Shown piece by piece: positions 25,501 to 35,290 of a DNA stretch of 64,000 nucleotides (position 1 is its first letter; each line of letters starts with the position of its first letter). The position numbers and the translations under genes were made by a program. The stretch comes from Holothuria scabra (Eukaryota > Echinodermata > Holothuroidea > Aspidochirotida > Holothuriidae). The notes under the pieces are model-generated. The model was not told the DNA's origin. It did not search any database and saw nothing but the letters and a program-made list of their open reading frames with translations. The DNA lies in contig CM074185.1 in NCBI GenBank assembly GCA_037179385.1, positions 11,212,922 to 11,276,921 of the forward strand, written 5' to 3'.

Positions 25501-28500
25501 GTCCTTTTCTACTTTCTAGTAACTGAAGAACTGAAAATTTAATTTGTTTTTTCTCTGCATCCGTCTCATATAAGAAGAAGTACTTGTATTTTTCAAATAT
25601 TAGATCTTTTGCTGACTCAAGTTCATATTTTGGAGTAGTTTGGGTAAAGCGATAATTAGTGTTTGACAGAGAATATTAACCTTTTGTTCCATCATCTCGT
25701 TGTCCCTTCTGAACTGATTGTTTACCCGTAAAACTTTTAAAGGAGATCTTTCAGCTTCGAATGTTAATGTTGTTTTAATTACTGTGGAATGAAAATCTCT
25801 GCATTTTCGTTGTGTAACAAAACTCCAAACAGAATAATAGAGTTAGTTAGAATGGAGTTATACGGCCCAATTTCCAACCAATTGGTTCATGTCGAGCCGA
25901 CCAGAATGATGGAAGACTTGACAGTCTCTTTTACACTGTAGCCAATCACAACGTTAGATAGTGATCATGGAGTATGTTTTATCAGTGTTAAGCAGTGTTG
26001 TAACAAGTCACGACTCGAGTCACTTCCTCTCAAAATGATAGTGACTCGATAAAAGTTCAGGAGTAATTTCCCCCTTTGAAATAGTACAGTGACTCGAGTC
26101 CATGACTCGACTCGAGTCACTTAAAAGTCTGAAAACTGGTGACTCGAGTCACTAATCTAGTGACTCGATAGTCTTTAAAAAAAATGATTGCTAATTCTTT
26201 ATAACCCTCGGTGAAAACCTGCCAGTTTTGTAGGTTGGGGTTATGAAAGAAACAAATTTGCCACAAAAGATGAACTCATACGTCATCGTCATTAAGATCA
26301 CTAAGGGAAATGAAACAAATCTATTTGATGTTTAGTATACATGACAGAAATAAAGAACTCCTGTCGCTAATAATTTATTTGATTTATTAATTCCTTTTCG
26401 CAGGATTTTGCCAAAGATACCTTCCAGAGTCTTATAGAAATGCTAGAAAAGAATTTAGAGGAATATAGAGCAGGATCTAGAGCTAGGTCGATATGTTTCG
26501 TTTGTCAGGTAAGCTTTGCTCAGATTTTCCAGTTGTGTGACCCTATATATTAAGTGTTATCCATACTCCATTGCCTATACGGCGCATCACTCACAACGTC
26601 ATTACATTGTAAAAAATGTCTGTTCATTTACGGAAAATAAAATAAAAAATAACAAAAGAATACATAAACAGTGTTTTCAACTAATTGACAGCACTTTTTA
26701 TGTATTTACATATTTTTCTGAACTGCAATTGAGCAAAAATTTTGTAACATTGCAGGCTATTTTTAAAATGAAGGTCCAATTTTTTTAAGTCTTTAGTATG
26801 ACCTGGCTTTGGAGTCAACCCCCCGATTGCGAGTCGGGTGCTATTTAGACACCCAGTCTCTTTTCCTTGGTATTAAAGACACCATTGACGAGATTCATAT
26901 CGATATCCATGTGTGTAGTAATTTTAAAATTCCGCAAAGAATAGGGGAGGGGTAACAGCCCCTCCTCCATAGCTTGACACAGGCTAAGGCATAGCCATAA
27001 TCGATTATGTGATTATATTTTTAAGAAGCGAATGGAGATAAAAGTTGAATTTAATTGGAATGACCTGTTTTCTGTATCTATTGTTTGCACTGGCACCGCC
27101 AATATCAATTACTGACCATGACCTAAAACTTCACTTACATAATGTTAGTATTCATAGCTGGAACAATTTCCTGAATATATTTACTTAACCACAAATACAA
27201 TAACATATTTGATGAAAGAATATTTACATAGCCTCGTATGTGTAACTGAGAGTACATCTTACAAAAGAACAATACTGCACTATATGAAACGACGTGACGT
27301 TTACAATTTTTGTTTTGCAGGGTGGACCTGGGCATTTGTATATTTTAAAGAGAAGGGTATTAACGTCACCGAAGCTAAAGAAAGAGAGCGAAGCAGACCA
27401 AGTCAGGTGAGAAGACTTTAACAATGTTGAGCGTCAACTGTTTCCTCAACAGAGGGCAGGCCCGTAGCCAGCCTGTGTGGAGGGGTGGGTCTTTTTTCCA
27501 AGATGTGGACCTTTTTCCAAATACAGAGGCGGCTTGCGCGTGCCGTAAGCATGCAGTTGCTATGGGTCCGGGGCATGCTTCCCTGGAAAAGTTTGAAATC
27601 TGCAGATCTCCTGCAATCTGGAGCATTTTAGAGGACTTTTGAATACAACAGAAGTCCTTTTTTCCCCAGAAATTCCACACAGTACACCACTTTTGAAGAA
27701 GTGAACGGAAATTCGCCCTCAATATGTCAAGATAAAAAATATTTCGTAGCTGACCCTGCAAACACAGGGCTGGAAAAATGGACCTCCCTCAAGTTGGGGT
27801 GGGTCGTTCGAACGCTCCGATCCCCCCCCCCCCCCCCGGTTACGGGCCTGGAGGAGATTATAGAAAGAAATACATGCCGAAATGCCAAAATGCCATAGAA
27901 ATTTAATGTTGCTAGAGGTAAAAATTTGAATCAAATAGAGATTATACATAGCCCACTTTAAGGCCACTTTTTCGGCGCCATCATGTGTACCTGCGGTAGC
28001 AATATGGAATGCCTTATGAATGAATTGTACAAGTAAGAGTGTCGACATATTTCATGGAAGTTGATGAATGCATTTATGAGGAGTCAAAACATTTGCCTGT
28101 CCCGGAATTGGAATAATCATGTCACAATTTGAATAAATAGACTCTAGGCATCATATATTATCTCTATGAAGCATATGCCTATTCTATGCAAGTTTCTTTA
28201 TAGAGTATCTAACTCTAGATCTAGTGCCTATTGACACCGAGCCGGTGAGGAAAAGGCAATTTTTAAAGATATAGTTTTCAATATTCACCACGCAGCCTAT
28301 CCTTCACTGAATCGCAAAATTTAGGCATTACGAAGGTTTTCAGTCCTATTTTCATATTTTAATTCCAGCTTTTGTATTTTATTTTTATGTAACTTTTTGT
28401 ATTTTTTATTATTTCTTCAGGTTTTGGAAATCCATCGGTAGATGTATGAGTAAAGTGAGACACCACGAGTCAGTTATACACATCATGGGTTGTAATATTA

Positions 28501-31500
28501 TGGGTAACCCAAAAGGTCAAGAAGTAAGTATGCACGGTATAGACTGTTTCCATATGAGGTAACAATACAAAAAGGACGCCCTCCTTTGGAGGAATAACAA
28601 GCCAATAGACCTTGTGCATATGTCACGGAACAAAAACTACACCCTCCTTCGGGGGGGGGGGGGGACAAACCGACACGGACAAATGCAGACAGCTGATTTG
28701 TCAACCAGTCGAATACGCGCATAGTCTGCTACAGGTGCAGGGTGAATTCTTATGCGTCTTGCTCAGAGGATGATGTCAACATTTCTTCAATGCACAAGTA
28801 TAACAAATGCAGGCAGCTGATTGGTCAGTAAATCGAAAATATGCGTGTAAAATTTTGTACACACGTTGGCGCTCTCCTGTCCATGTATGTCTTACGCAAA
28901 GATTAAAGGTGTAGTTAGTAAGATTGCGTTTCACTTTAAGGGCCCATGCGGTTAGTAACCGATTAGTTAAAATCGGGCCGGTCACGGCCTTTTTCAGTTG
29001 TGGCTCACTGGAATTTTCCCCTACTCCATGGCTTATGCTGAGCACCAAGCATAACGTCAGTAGGGTAGCTGCAGTGCTGTGCATTGTTATTCCTCTAAAA
29101 TGACGTCAGTGTACGAGTTCTGTACCCTTAATTGTAAGTGGCCAATTATATGCGGTCAGGGCCAATGTTCCTGAATGATGAAGTTATAACAACTAAAAAA
29201 AAGCTGGTATTCCTCGACTTTTTCCGGAACCATTTACTAAAGTAGAATTCGCTGATTTCATCTTAACTACCTACTGGCTGACCATATTGCTTACAGGAAG
29301 CCGATGAAAGTTTTAACGACAAACTTTTAATTACAGGGTCCAAAAATTGGAGGAATTATCTCATTTTTAAAGATGAGCATTACCACAATAATTTCCCTTA
29401 CTGGCGTACTGACGAATCGCACTTGAAATAGTGACGAATGTGAAAATTTGTTAATTTTGGCATAGTGACGAATGCATTTTGGCCCAAATCTGTCCACCTT
29501 ATATAGTTAAAAATGCAACGACTATATATTCCAAACTTAAAAATAATGGATAAGGCACAAAATCTCCAAATCAGACAACATTCGTCACTAATTGCAATAC
29601 AAAATCCACAAATTCATGAAATTCTTGTTTTTGTGATGCGTCAGTGCGCCAGAAAGGGGACGAATTATTGGTTGTGAATGAGGAAAGTATGGACCTGAAA
29701 CATTGTTCCCCGGTATTATCGACAATGTTTGAAGGGAAATGCATACAGTCCACCCTAAATTGATTAAGTACATGAATCACTCGTTTATTAATTATGTGAC
29801 CAACAAAAGTGCAGTAAAATAATCAAATTTATGGATTTTTTCACGTGACGTCACTCCTGGTAGGCCACGCCCACTGCCAAGCAAAAATCAACCGTGGTTT
29901 ACCCCAACAGCTACACGTGGGTCGGCAGATTTTTTTCCACTGTTTATTTAACATAAATCACAGTTCTTTGCATGCTTTTTTTACGTCAACAGTAAAATTC
30001 TTCAAAGTATAGAAATAATCTCCTACAAAAGTTAATGTTCTACAAAAAGAAGAAGAAGAAGAAAAAAAAAAAAAACCCGTTGGAAAGACAATTACATATT
30101 GCTTGATATCTGTTAACGCGTTTTCGAGGTGTGCTTATTTTTGAGCGGATGTAATTCTCCACTTTCGTAAAAAGTTCCAACTTATTATAAAATTGAAAGT
30201 GGTTCGGCTTCGATTTTTGCAACCGGCAACTAAACAGGTATGGTGATATTTGCAATAGGGGAATGAAATAATTCATCGGATTATCACTTAACAAATTGTA
30301 CCGGAAAAATCTCTTTCAGAAAGATAAATTGTCTCCCAAATAAGTATTACTGAAAGTCTAGAAGAAACGAAGAAGTGAAAGAACAATCCCAAAATAAATG
30401 TTCTTAGGTTTCAACGTGAATTTTGCAGAAAATCCAAAAAACATTGCGAAGCTTATTCATTAAACAGAGGAGCCTATTAGTACTTAAAATTCTGTGAAGA
30501 AAACGGAACTGAAAATAGATTATTTTAGTTTCAGAAAGTGTTAACAAAGGGATTTTAAAAATCGGCAGCTGCTTCTGGTGTAGCTACACCAAACAGAGTA
30601 CTTACACTAAATTTTGCCTGCCACACGTGCTAATTATAACTAATTATGAAATTATTTATTTTATTCTCAGCTCTTCGATGAGTTAGAGGCAATTATGAGA
30701 CCGTCATTAGCAAAAATTAAAGCACCTCTGGAGCTTAGCGAAGAAGGTAAGCAAAAGTAGTGGTATATATCCATTAGAGTGTGACATGGGGGAAAGGTAT
30801 GAGGAAAAGTGGCTTTGAATGGCCCCAGAAGTAAAATGGCGCAATGTAAATGACTCAATTGTCATAAAGTTTATGTTTTGTCCATATTAATTTAATTTTG
30901 AACCATGTGTGAGATTTAATTCCTTGAGCCACATTACTCGAAAAAGCGAAATATTCTCATATTGGGGTAAAAAATTAAATTCAATAAGGCAATGTATTTT
31001 TGTATTTTCTAACCAATTTGGAATATTCTGGAGGGGCCATATTTTCTACAGCAATGCTCGTTTGCACTGTCCAGTCCCATGAATAGAGTCTTGGACGGTT
31101 ATTGACACCCTTTATTCCTTGTTTTGCGTCTTCCAGTGGCGCTTCTTGGCTAAGCAAAAGCTCTCACTTTAAAACGAAATGTGTGAAAATGCTTTTAAAA
31201 CTGTATATCTAGCATGGGTTCTATAGTCATAATCTGCAACAATTAAGCCTACGTGTAAGCGTTGCGCCTCTGGGGACCTATTTTTACGGGGAAATTAACC
31301 TAATCTATACACCTTGTCTTTTAGATAGTATTACAAGCAGCATTTTGAAAAGACCTTCAAATTTGTACATCGATAAATTGTGCAGCCTTAAGTGGCCAAC
31401 ATTAGAGCAATGTACTTTAACACAACAAGCACAAAACATTAATAAAAGGATACACTTATCGATTTGACAAACAAGACTTCATATATTGATGAAAACATGA

Positions 31501-32175
31501 TACATTATGATATGCAATGAAAAAAACTTTGCCTGAGGTTGACATTTTGTCGGGAAGTAAAGATTTTCTCTGTCAGCCAAAATATATTTTACACTGCACT
31601 CATCTGTCTCACGTGAGGCACATTTTGGAAAGTGACGCAGCATAAGACAGACGAAGTACGTAGTACAGAGGTCTGCATGAACTTGTTAAAGTCGCATTTC
31701 TGTACAATGCCAACCTAAATATTCAACGTATGGGCTCACCTGCAGGGAATTATTTTACAGAAAGCAATCTTTGGTCCTCGGGGGAAGCTTGATGTAGCAT
31801 AATTCTCGAAGAAATTCAATAGTATGAGCCGTACCTTCCTTTGCAACATATATATGATTGTAATAAATTGCAAGGCCTGTGTTGCATAACCGCATAAAAA
31901 TTCCGGTGGAGAGACTGAGTTTCCAGAAAATGAAAGATTACTATTTTTATATTTTTGAAGAGTATCTGCCCCTTCTAAACATATTTCGTCTCTCCTGAAT
32001 CTATTTCGTCATCTCGGCGGTACTTTGTCTAGCTGTTCTCACTTCGTCTAACTTTAACAACCCCGTGTAAAATGGTATACTATATTTTCTTTCAGGACAA
32101 GATATGATAGGTACATACTTCGACAAGCCAAAATACAACACATGGAAAATGAGACGATATTCCAAAACAGAGTAG
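10543..32175 (+). CDS. IQ-motif protein with DUF4347-like C-terminal domain, 13 exons
   Basis: Thirteen GT-AG exons join into one 1242-nt frame (413 residues plus stop), with every phase matching. I know no named homologue. The start is ATG at 10543, with A at -3 and G at +4. MGSGSSKR fits an N-myristoylation signal (Gly2, Ser6, Lys7). Residues 17-105 are polar and low in complexity. An IQ motif lies at about 127-139 (AIKIQ then RRFRRHRL). Residues 140-235 are highly charged and probably helical. Residues 237-371 resemble DUF4347: a hydrophobic strand (KILFISS), an ITFDYD step, FVCQGGPGHL where the family has an IVSHGSPG-like motif, then a Trp (330) and VIHIMGCN with Cys352. The family His is Gln299, so the fold may be non-catalytic. 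I infer a membrane-tethered, calmodulin-responsive protein; its function is unknown. The DUF4347 assignment is from memory and needs a profile search. The exon structure is much more certain than the name. Confidence 0.8.
10637..10932. mobile_element. TTAA-flanked MITE in intron 1
   Basis: TTAA at 10633-10636 and 10933-10936 bounds a 296-bp element. Its ends pair as inverted repeats: AGGCCCGGTTCTCTCACCCC on the left, and the reverse complement of GGGGTGAGAGGTTTGTTCCT on the right. Related right ends, each followed by TTAA, occur at 24170-24280 and 35500-35598. It lies 40 bp downstream of exon 1. Confidence 0.7.
11940..12067 (+). CDS. IQ/DUF4347-like gene, exon 2
   Basis: Encodes residues 17-59, rich in Ala, Gly, Asn and Thr. 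The acceptor is a TAGCAG tandem: the first AG would add one Ser codon in frame. The donor is GTATGG at 12068. Confidence 0.75.
12068..14218. other. Intron 2, part before the nested gene
   Basis: AT-rich intronic sequence with no recognisable element. It would contain the 3' UTR of the minus-strand exonuclease gene. A possible polyadenylation signal for that gene (TTTATT on the plus strand) is at about 13372-13377. Confidence 0.4.
14219..15544 (-). CDS. TREX-like 3'-5' DNA exonuclease (DEDDh), intronless
   Basis: A single uninterrupted 441-codon frame. The DEDDh catalytic set is complete: Asp18 and Glu20 in FLDIEST (Exo I), Asp138 in AHNGFKFDFP (Exo II), and His357 and Asp362 in DAHQAMSD (Exo III, H-x4-D). 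Landmarks of the TREX1/TREX2 family are also present: ITGLDN, GDTLCAF and LGEIYRRTF just before Exo III. Such enzymes degrade DNA from 3' ends, and TREX1 limits cytosolic DNA in vertebrates. The protein is longer than human TREX1 (314 residues) because of a polar insert at about 172-336, which contains a Cys/His cluster at 262-280. I see no C-terminal membrane segment and no TREX1-type proline-rich loop. The start has G at -3 and G at +4. The gene lies wholly within intron 2 of the plus-strand gene, in opposite orientation. Confidence 0.9.
   Translation of the reverse strand: MDLTKDKFTPIKTFVFLDIESTHLESLDKPKMMEICLVAVHRSELLETCLQYKKSTPLKETQQPKVLTPRVSDSLSLCMNPGKAVSPAALQITGLDNLNLSESSKPRFGETDATMLKLFLARQEGPVCLLAHNGFKFDFPLIRAELDKINSSLPSGILCGDTLCAFREMDGQNPTTPLVAGRRKIISNEATNLVLDKQDKTKNVARNLFPAGSELEKDNQGSAKMLRLTQNQLSREEEVLQNSYNPNVSLPGGSRPSLAAAHRCVNGSHCGGNCCKESSHSGHDSIALCKTSTAESFDGSSVSNNATSYLHNLTVNVNEGASISKPSLVQSKNSSNLLYGLGEIYRRTFHEYPTDAHQAMSDVMALISVFIPGGKSLIEYFDVNAIPFQEVAPYYTSTPSVRKRALATGHELKENEHERGSGRMAQNNDMPSYGQLKKQRM
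15545..17002. other. Intron 2, part upstream of the nested exonuclease gene
   Basis: This must contain the promoter and 5' UTR of the minus-strand exonuclease gene. I recognise no clear TATA box or other element. There is a C-run at about 16367-16378. Confidence 0.4.
17003..17159 (+). CDS. IQ/DUF4347-like gene, exon 3
   Basis: Encodes residues 60-111: a Thr/Glu-rich linker, then ending in FAVLRIQ, the first half of an IQ motif. The 10-mer AGGTAAATCA occurs at both the acceptor and the donor. Confidence 0.8.
17160..19916. other. Intron 3
   Basis: No gene is supported. An open frame of 200 codons at 18380-18982 (plus strand) has no motif I recognise. A G-run lies at about 18207-18222. Confidence 0.4.
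19917..19976 (+). CDS. IQ/DUF4347-like gene, exon 4 (skippable)
   Basis: Encodes residues 112-131 and ends in MAIKIQ, parallel to FAVLRIQ at the end of exon 3. The exon is 60 nt and has phase 2 at both ends, so skipping it keeps the frame and joins FAVLRIQ directly to RRFRRHRL. Confidence 0.75.
20542..20712. mobile_element. Small MITE with CAGTGGCGTAGCCA-type ends
   Basis: The left end CAGTGGCGTAGCCACGG pairs with the right end CTGGCTACGCGCCTG as imperfect inverted repeats. The interior has G- and C-runs. This end sequence is typical of hAT-like non-autonomous elements. No convincing 8-bp target duplication was seen. Confidence 0.5.
21160..21260 (+). CDS. IQ/DUF4347-like gene, exon 5
   Basis: Encodes residues 132-165. 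It opens with RRFRRHRLES, the second half of the IQ motif, so the motif is split by an intron. The rest is highly charged. Confidence 0.8.
22057..22220. repeat. Possible MITE relic with GTAGCC ends
   Basis: GGCCTGTAGCCAGAA near 22056 and TTCTGGGCTACTCGCCT near 22202 form an imperfect inverted pair, like the elements at 20542 and 27457. Confidence 0.4.
22278..22376 (+). CDS. IQ/DUF4347-like gene, exon 6
   Basis: Encodes residues 166-198 (ELLEMRREN through RKEYKAEI). It is strongly charged with a helical pattern. The acceptor is TTTACAG and the donor GTAAAT. Confidence 0.8.
22564..22806. mobile_element. AGACC-ended MITE, copy 1
   Basis: Begins AGACCCTATGCATAATTATG and ends TCAATGCATAAAGTCT. 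The ends are imperfect inverted repeats. The interior words ACAAATGCAGACAG, GCGCATAGTCTGCT and GATGACGTCA recur at 28617-28801 and, inverted, at 57600-57813. Confidence 0.65.
23460..23581 (+). CDS. IQ/DUF4347-like gene, exon 7
   Basis: Encodes residues 199-239: a charged helix (EQTKEEFNQF onward), then PRKIL, the start of the DUF4347-like domain. The donor is GTAGAC, a weaker form. Confidence 0.8.
23618..23919. mobile_element. hAT-like MITE (302 bp)
   Basis: The ends CAGGGTTGTCACCA and TGGTGACAACCCTG are nearly perfect inverted repeats. They are flanked by GTTACCAT and GTTATGAT (6 of 8 match), consistent with the 8-bp duplications of hAT transposons. It sits 36 bp after exon 7 and contains a long G-run. 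Confidence 0.65.
24170..24280. repeat. Partial copy of the TTAA-flanked MITE
   Basis: Shares GTCTGGATGAGGA, TAGAAGGTT and GGGTGAGAGGATTAGGCCT with the reverse complement of the 10637-10932 element, and is followed by TTAA at 24281. Confidence 0.6.
24661..24733. repeat. AGACC-ended MITE, truncated copy
   Basis: Starts AGACCGTATGCATATGATG and continues with TACACCCTCTTTTG, like the left part of the copies at 28541 and 28617. Confidence 0.5.
25202..25276 (+). CDS. IQ/DUF4347-like gene, exon 8
   Basis: Encodes residues 240-264, FISSNIQKSS through ITFDY: the first strand and helix of the DUF4347-like domain. Phase 0 at both ends; donor GTGAGT. Confidence 0.8.
25435..25500. repeat. A-rich simple sequence
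   Basis: Irregular AAAAC/AAAG low-complexity run within intron 8. Confidence 0.6.
25855..25905 (-). repeat. SINE tail fragment
   Basis: The reverse complement reads GGTCGGCTCGACATGAACC, then ATTGGGCCGTATAACTCC, matching the tail of the SINE at 895-1125. Confidence 0.55.
26003..26175. repeat. Cluster of palindromic GTGACTCGAGTCAC words
   Basis: About ten copies of GACTCGA/TCGAGTC words, many forming the perfect palindrome GTGACTCGAGTCAC or part of it, lie within 170 bp of intron 8. A degenerate patch of the same type is at 9040-9225, suggesting a dispersed element rather than a gene-specific site. Confidence 0.6.
26404..26508 (+). CDS. IQ/DUF4347-like gene, exon 9
   Basis: Encodes residues 265-299, ending SICFVCQ. 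Gln299 stands where the family has its His, in the second core strand. Phase 0 at both ends. Confidence 0.8.
27322..27407 (+). CDS. IQ/DUF4347-like gene, exon 10
   Basis: Encodes residues 300-327, starting GGPGHLYIL. The glycine-rich turn follows the second core strand. The donor is GTGAGA. Confidence 0.8.
27457..27850. mobile_element. MITE with CAGGCCCGTAGCC ends
   Basis: The left end CAGGCCCGTAGCC pairs with the right end GGTTACGGGCCTG. The interior carries a C-run at about 27821-27837. The open frames inside are not credible. No clear 8-bp duplication was seen. Confidence 0.6.
28421..28523 (+). CDS. IQ/DUF4347-like gene, exon 11
   Basis: Encodes residues 328-362 with FWKSIGRC, then VIHIMGCN and NPKGQE: the strand ending in Cys352 and the following G-containing turn of the DUF4347-like domain. 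The donor is GTAAGT. Confidence 0.85.
28541..28616. repeat. AGACC-ended MITE, truncated copy
   Basis: AGACTGTTTCCATATGAGG, then GACGCCCTCCTTTGGAGGA. It abuts the next, longer copy. Confidence 0.5.
28617..28801. mobile_element. AGACC-ended MITE, copy 2
   Basis: Starts AGACCTTGTGCATATGTCAC and ends TTCAATGCACAAGTAT. The interior ACAAATGCAGACAGCTG and GCGCATAGTCTGCTAC match 22564-22806. Confidence 0.65.
28963..29100 (-). mobile_element. SINE copy, body and tail
   Basis: The reverse complement contains GCATAAGCCATGGAGTAGGG, CCAGTGAGCCACAACTG and a GACCGGCCC tail region like the SINE at 895-1125. The tRNA-like head is lost. Confidence 0.6.
29101..30670. other. Rest of intron 11
   Basis: No gene is supported. 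A GAA/A-rich run lies at about 30048-30076. Overlapping short frames near 29571-29780 have no motif. Confidence 0.4.
30671..30746 (+). CDS. IQ/DUF4347-like gene, exon 12
   Basis: Encodes residues 363-387, LFDELEAIM through LELSEE: a helix that follows the Cys352 strand, as expected at the end of the domain. The donor is GTAAGC. Confidence 0.8.
32096..32175 (+). CDS. IQ/DUF4347-like gene, exon 13 (last)
   Basis: Encodes residues 388-413 and the stop TAG at 32173-32175. The C-terminus is basic (WKMRRYSKTE). Confidence 0.8.
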
Positions 32176-33108
32176 AAAATGTCTCAAAGGAGAAGAGAAT
32201 GGTATCTCCAGAAAAATCAGTAACGCCATCGAATATCTCAAAAATCGATCGAAGCAGGAAAAAAGTGACCTCGCTAGAAAAAGGAATTACGACTTTGAAA
32301 GTTCTAATTCTTATTGAAACCTTGTTCAGCTTTAGTATCTTCGATAGAAGATATCCAGTCTGCTCGTATCGATATTAGGCCTTTGGGGCTTTTCCAGTGA
32401 AGAAGAACGGCAAGGACATTCATTGTTTTATCGTTCACACCAACCATTATTTCATCTTGTGTGCACGAGCAGAGGCCAGTGGAACATAATATCATCTCAC
32501 GAGAAAATAATGGCCAAAAAAGGCAGGCTCAAGCCCTTTTGAAGGAGAACTTAGATTGCGTATATGCATAACTGATTGTCACAGTGTGGAAATGGGAAGA
32601 GCCTAGGGTGGGGTTGCGGGGGGCCGGGGGGAGGAGGAGGATTGCATTGTCTCGATTCAATGTTACCTTGGGCTGCCTGGTTGCTATGAATATTCCTATC
32701 AATCTTCTTGGACTGACTGATTAGTTGGTCTCTCGTCAAATAGGCGAACTTAACTCAAGCCTCTAACATCTTAAACCATAGAAGATGAATTATTAGAATG
32801 AGATCAGCTTTTATGGGAGTATTTATAAAGGGGGACTGCTTATTGCAACAAATTTTATGAAGTAATTATTGAAACCGGTCTGTTAGTGGACGCATCACTA
32901 TCAAGTATTTAATGGCTGCGTGTTTTAAGGGAAGGTCCCATATACTTCAAGCGATTCAAAACACACTGATCATCGACAAATTGGCCACGGCCCCTTTTAC
33001 CACCCTTGTCTCAGACACACACGGAATTAGATGCCCGTAGGCTTCTCCCCATTGTCAAGTACAAGACTTACAAGCTTTTTTTATGACCGCTATGTCGTGC
33101 TTCAGTAC

Positions 33109-33114
33109 AATAAA
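33109..33114 (+). terminator. Candidate polyadenylation signal
   Basis: This is the first AATAAA I find downstream of the stop at 32175, implying a 3' UTR of roughly 950 nt if used. Confidence 0.3.
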
Positions 33115-35204
33115 AGCGTGTTAACAACAGTGAAAATAGCAGCGTGATTCCACGTCGTAAAACAATTCGTCAGATGGCAGCACCGCTTTTATTAAAGTCT
33201 GGCTTCATTTTCTTCAGAAATTACGAATCGTCTCTCATTTTGGTTTTTGGTACGCACTTTAGGGTTATATAACTGTGTATATATTTTAGGGAAACAGTCG
33301 TTTTATCCATTTCGACATTTTATGAAGATTACTAATGCATAAAAAGTGGGGGAAAATTCAAGTTTTAAATGAAGCAAGACTGTTTGCATCATAAAAATGA
33401 AATATATAATTAAAATCTAAACAAAGAGAAATTGACTTGTTTTTTTTTTATTTTTGTCATAAGAAATATTTCAATCTTTAGGAGGAAAGTTAATCGTCAT
33501 ATATTTTACTCTTGATTTCCCACAAGACTTATTTCCAGCCACGAATTTTCTCTCTAGGGACGAACTGAAAACTAACTTTAAGTCAGGTTTGTATTGTGAT
33601 AGAGTGCATTGACTCTACAGGTTGACTTTTCCAGGGAATTATTTACAGAAATTGGTCCCTTTTTGTACGTCATCGGTCCCGGGTTTGAATTTTAGTACTC
33701 ATTGACCACAACGGTCAATTGAACTGTAAAAATAATATTAAAATATGGCACAATAAACAACTGTATAGTTTTTTTTTTTGGACAAAATAAATGAAGTAGA
33801 TTTATGATTCATAATGAAATCACATGTAAAATGCTTTGAAGAAATATGGGGCTTTATTTATTTTCTTTGCCGTTGATTGGCTATATTGTTTAAAGGGTTC
33901 ATTCATTAAAAATATGACCCGTCTATATTCATTCATGGTTAATTTTATTATGTGATATTGATTCAAACTGTGACACCAGCACGCATGAAGTGCTAAGTGG
34001 CAAAATTCAATCGCTATCTTTAACATCTAATTTGCTTTCTCGAGAAAACAAAAAGACATTTGTAAAGTAAATCAATGGACTTTTGTAGGCAGTAGCTGTT
34101 TCTCGCTACACTTTGAAGGGAACTTGTAGCTGTGAGTGCCCCGACGGAATCAGTGTAACCTGTGATCCGAATTCAAGATTAGCTCTTTTTAATCATGTGG
34201 AAAAATCTTGGTAACTTGTTTGTTATATTCACGCCGAATAACTTTATTACTCTATAGTTTAAATACAATAATTAACATAATTGACGTAAAACTTTTTAGC
34301 AAAGTAAAAAGAGGTCTCTGAAAATTAACTAAGGAGGGACTGCCTCCTACCTTTAAAAAGGCTTACAATCTTCATTTTCGTTTTGAATGTTAAATATTTT
34401 GTGGGAAAATTGATTCTGCCGTTTTTCTCTTTGACGCGGCAAAGATATTCTCTCAACAATTGGTGCCCCTCACATATATAGTCTCTACCTGACCGGTGGT
34501 CAAATCAATGTTGTAAATTGTGCCAATATGTGACTTTTCATTTAAACTGCTGGTTGTCGCTGCACTTCTGCACTTGAAGCAATATGCAATATGCAACGTA
34601 CATAATTATTGTGGAATTCGTACGCTTTCCTTTCCCCAAGTCAAGCGAATTTCGGAAAAAGACCCTTACATTATCGACAGACAAAACGATCTCAGTTCTC
34701 AAGTATTTCAGGGCGAAGAATCGAAGACCAGTTTGCATCGAGTTTCCACTTCGCAGCAATCTAGCCGATCAGAAAATCCACTGGGAAAGTGCTTGTTTTA
34801 TCATTTAATATGTGGGTTTGTCAAATCTTCCGCGGGCACTTTAAAAACAGCGGGTAGCGGGACAAATTCTCAGTTGGTTCAAGACTTCTCGTTGTCACCC
34901 TATTCAAAAAACTCAGAGTTGCTCATATTACACTAGATTCACGAAGAGTGTTTTGTTTGCACATTAGGACTTCTGTGCTCAACAGGATACGAGTCTTAGG
35001 ACAGATATTTATTTCCCCATTATTGCTTAAGGGCATATCCTATTCGTTATAGGTATAGAACCGTGTAATCGAAACACTCTCGGCCTGTGTCATTGGATAA
35101 CGTGAGGTACCCTGCATCTTTTGAATTGAAAGACAGACCCAACTGAGAAGTTTGTCCAACCCTTGTCTAAAATGTACTTAGAGGCGACTGTGATTATCTT
35201 TTCT

Positions 35205-35290
35205 TTTTTCCGGTTAAGCGCTTTGATGCCCATGATTTAGCGCTATATAAGCACCGGTCATTATTATCATTATTATTATTTGTAAATGAT
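35205..35290 (+). repeat. Retroposon 3' tail with GCGCTATATAA and (ATT)n
   Basis: TTAAGCGCTTTGATGCC, then TTTAGCGCTATATAAGCACC, then an ATT repeat. This arrangement is common at the 3' ends of non-LTR retroposons in aquatic animals. Confidence 0.5.

Noticed and set aside
27375..27761. 128-codon minus-strand frame overlapping exon 10
   Set aside because: Most of it lies in the MITE at 27457-27850, and the rest is antisense to a well-supported exon.
34520..34936. 138-codon open frame in the intergenic region
   Set aside because: It starts with a hydrophobic stretch that could mimic a signal peptide, but nothing else supports a gene, and overlapping frames occur on both strands.
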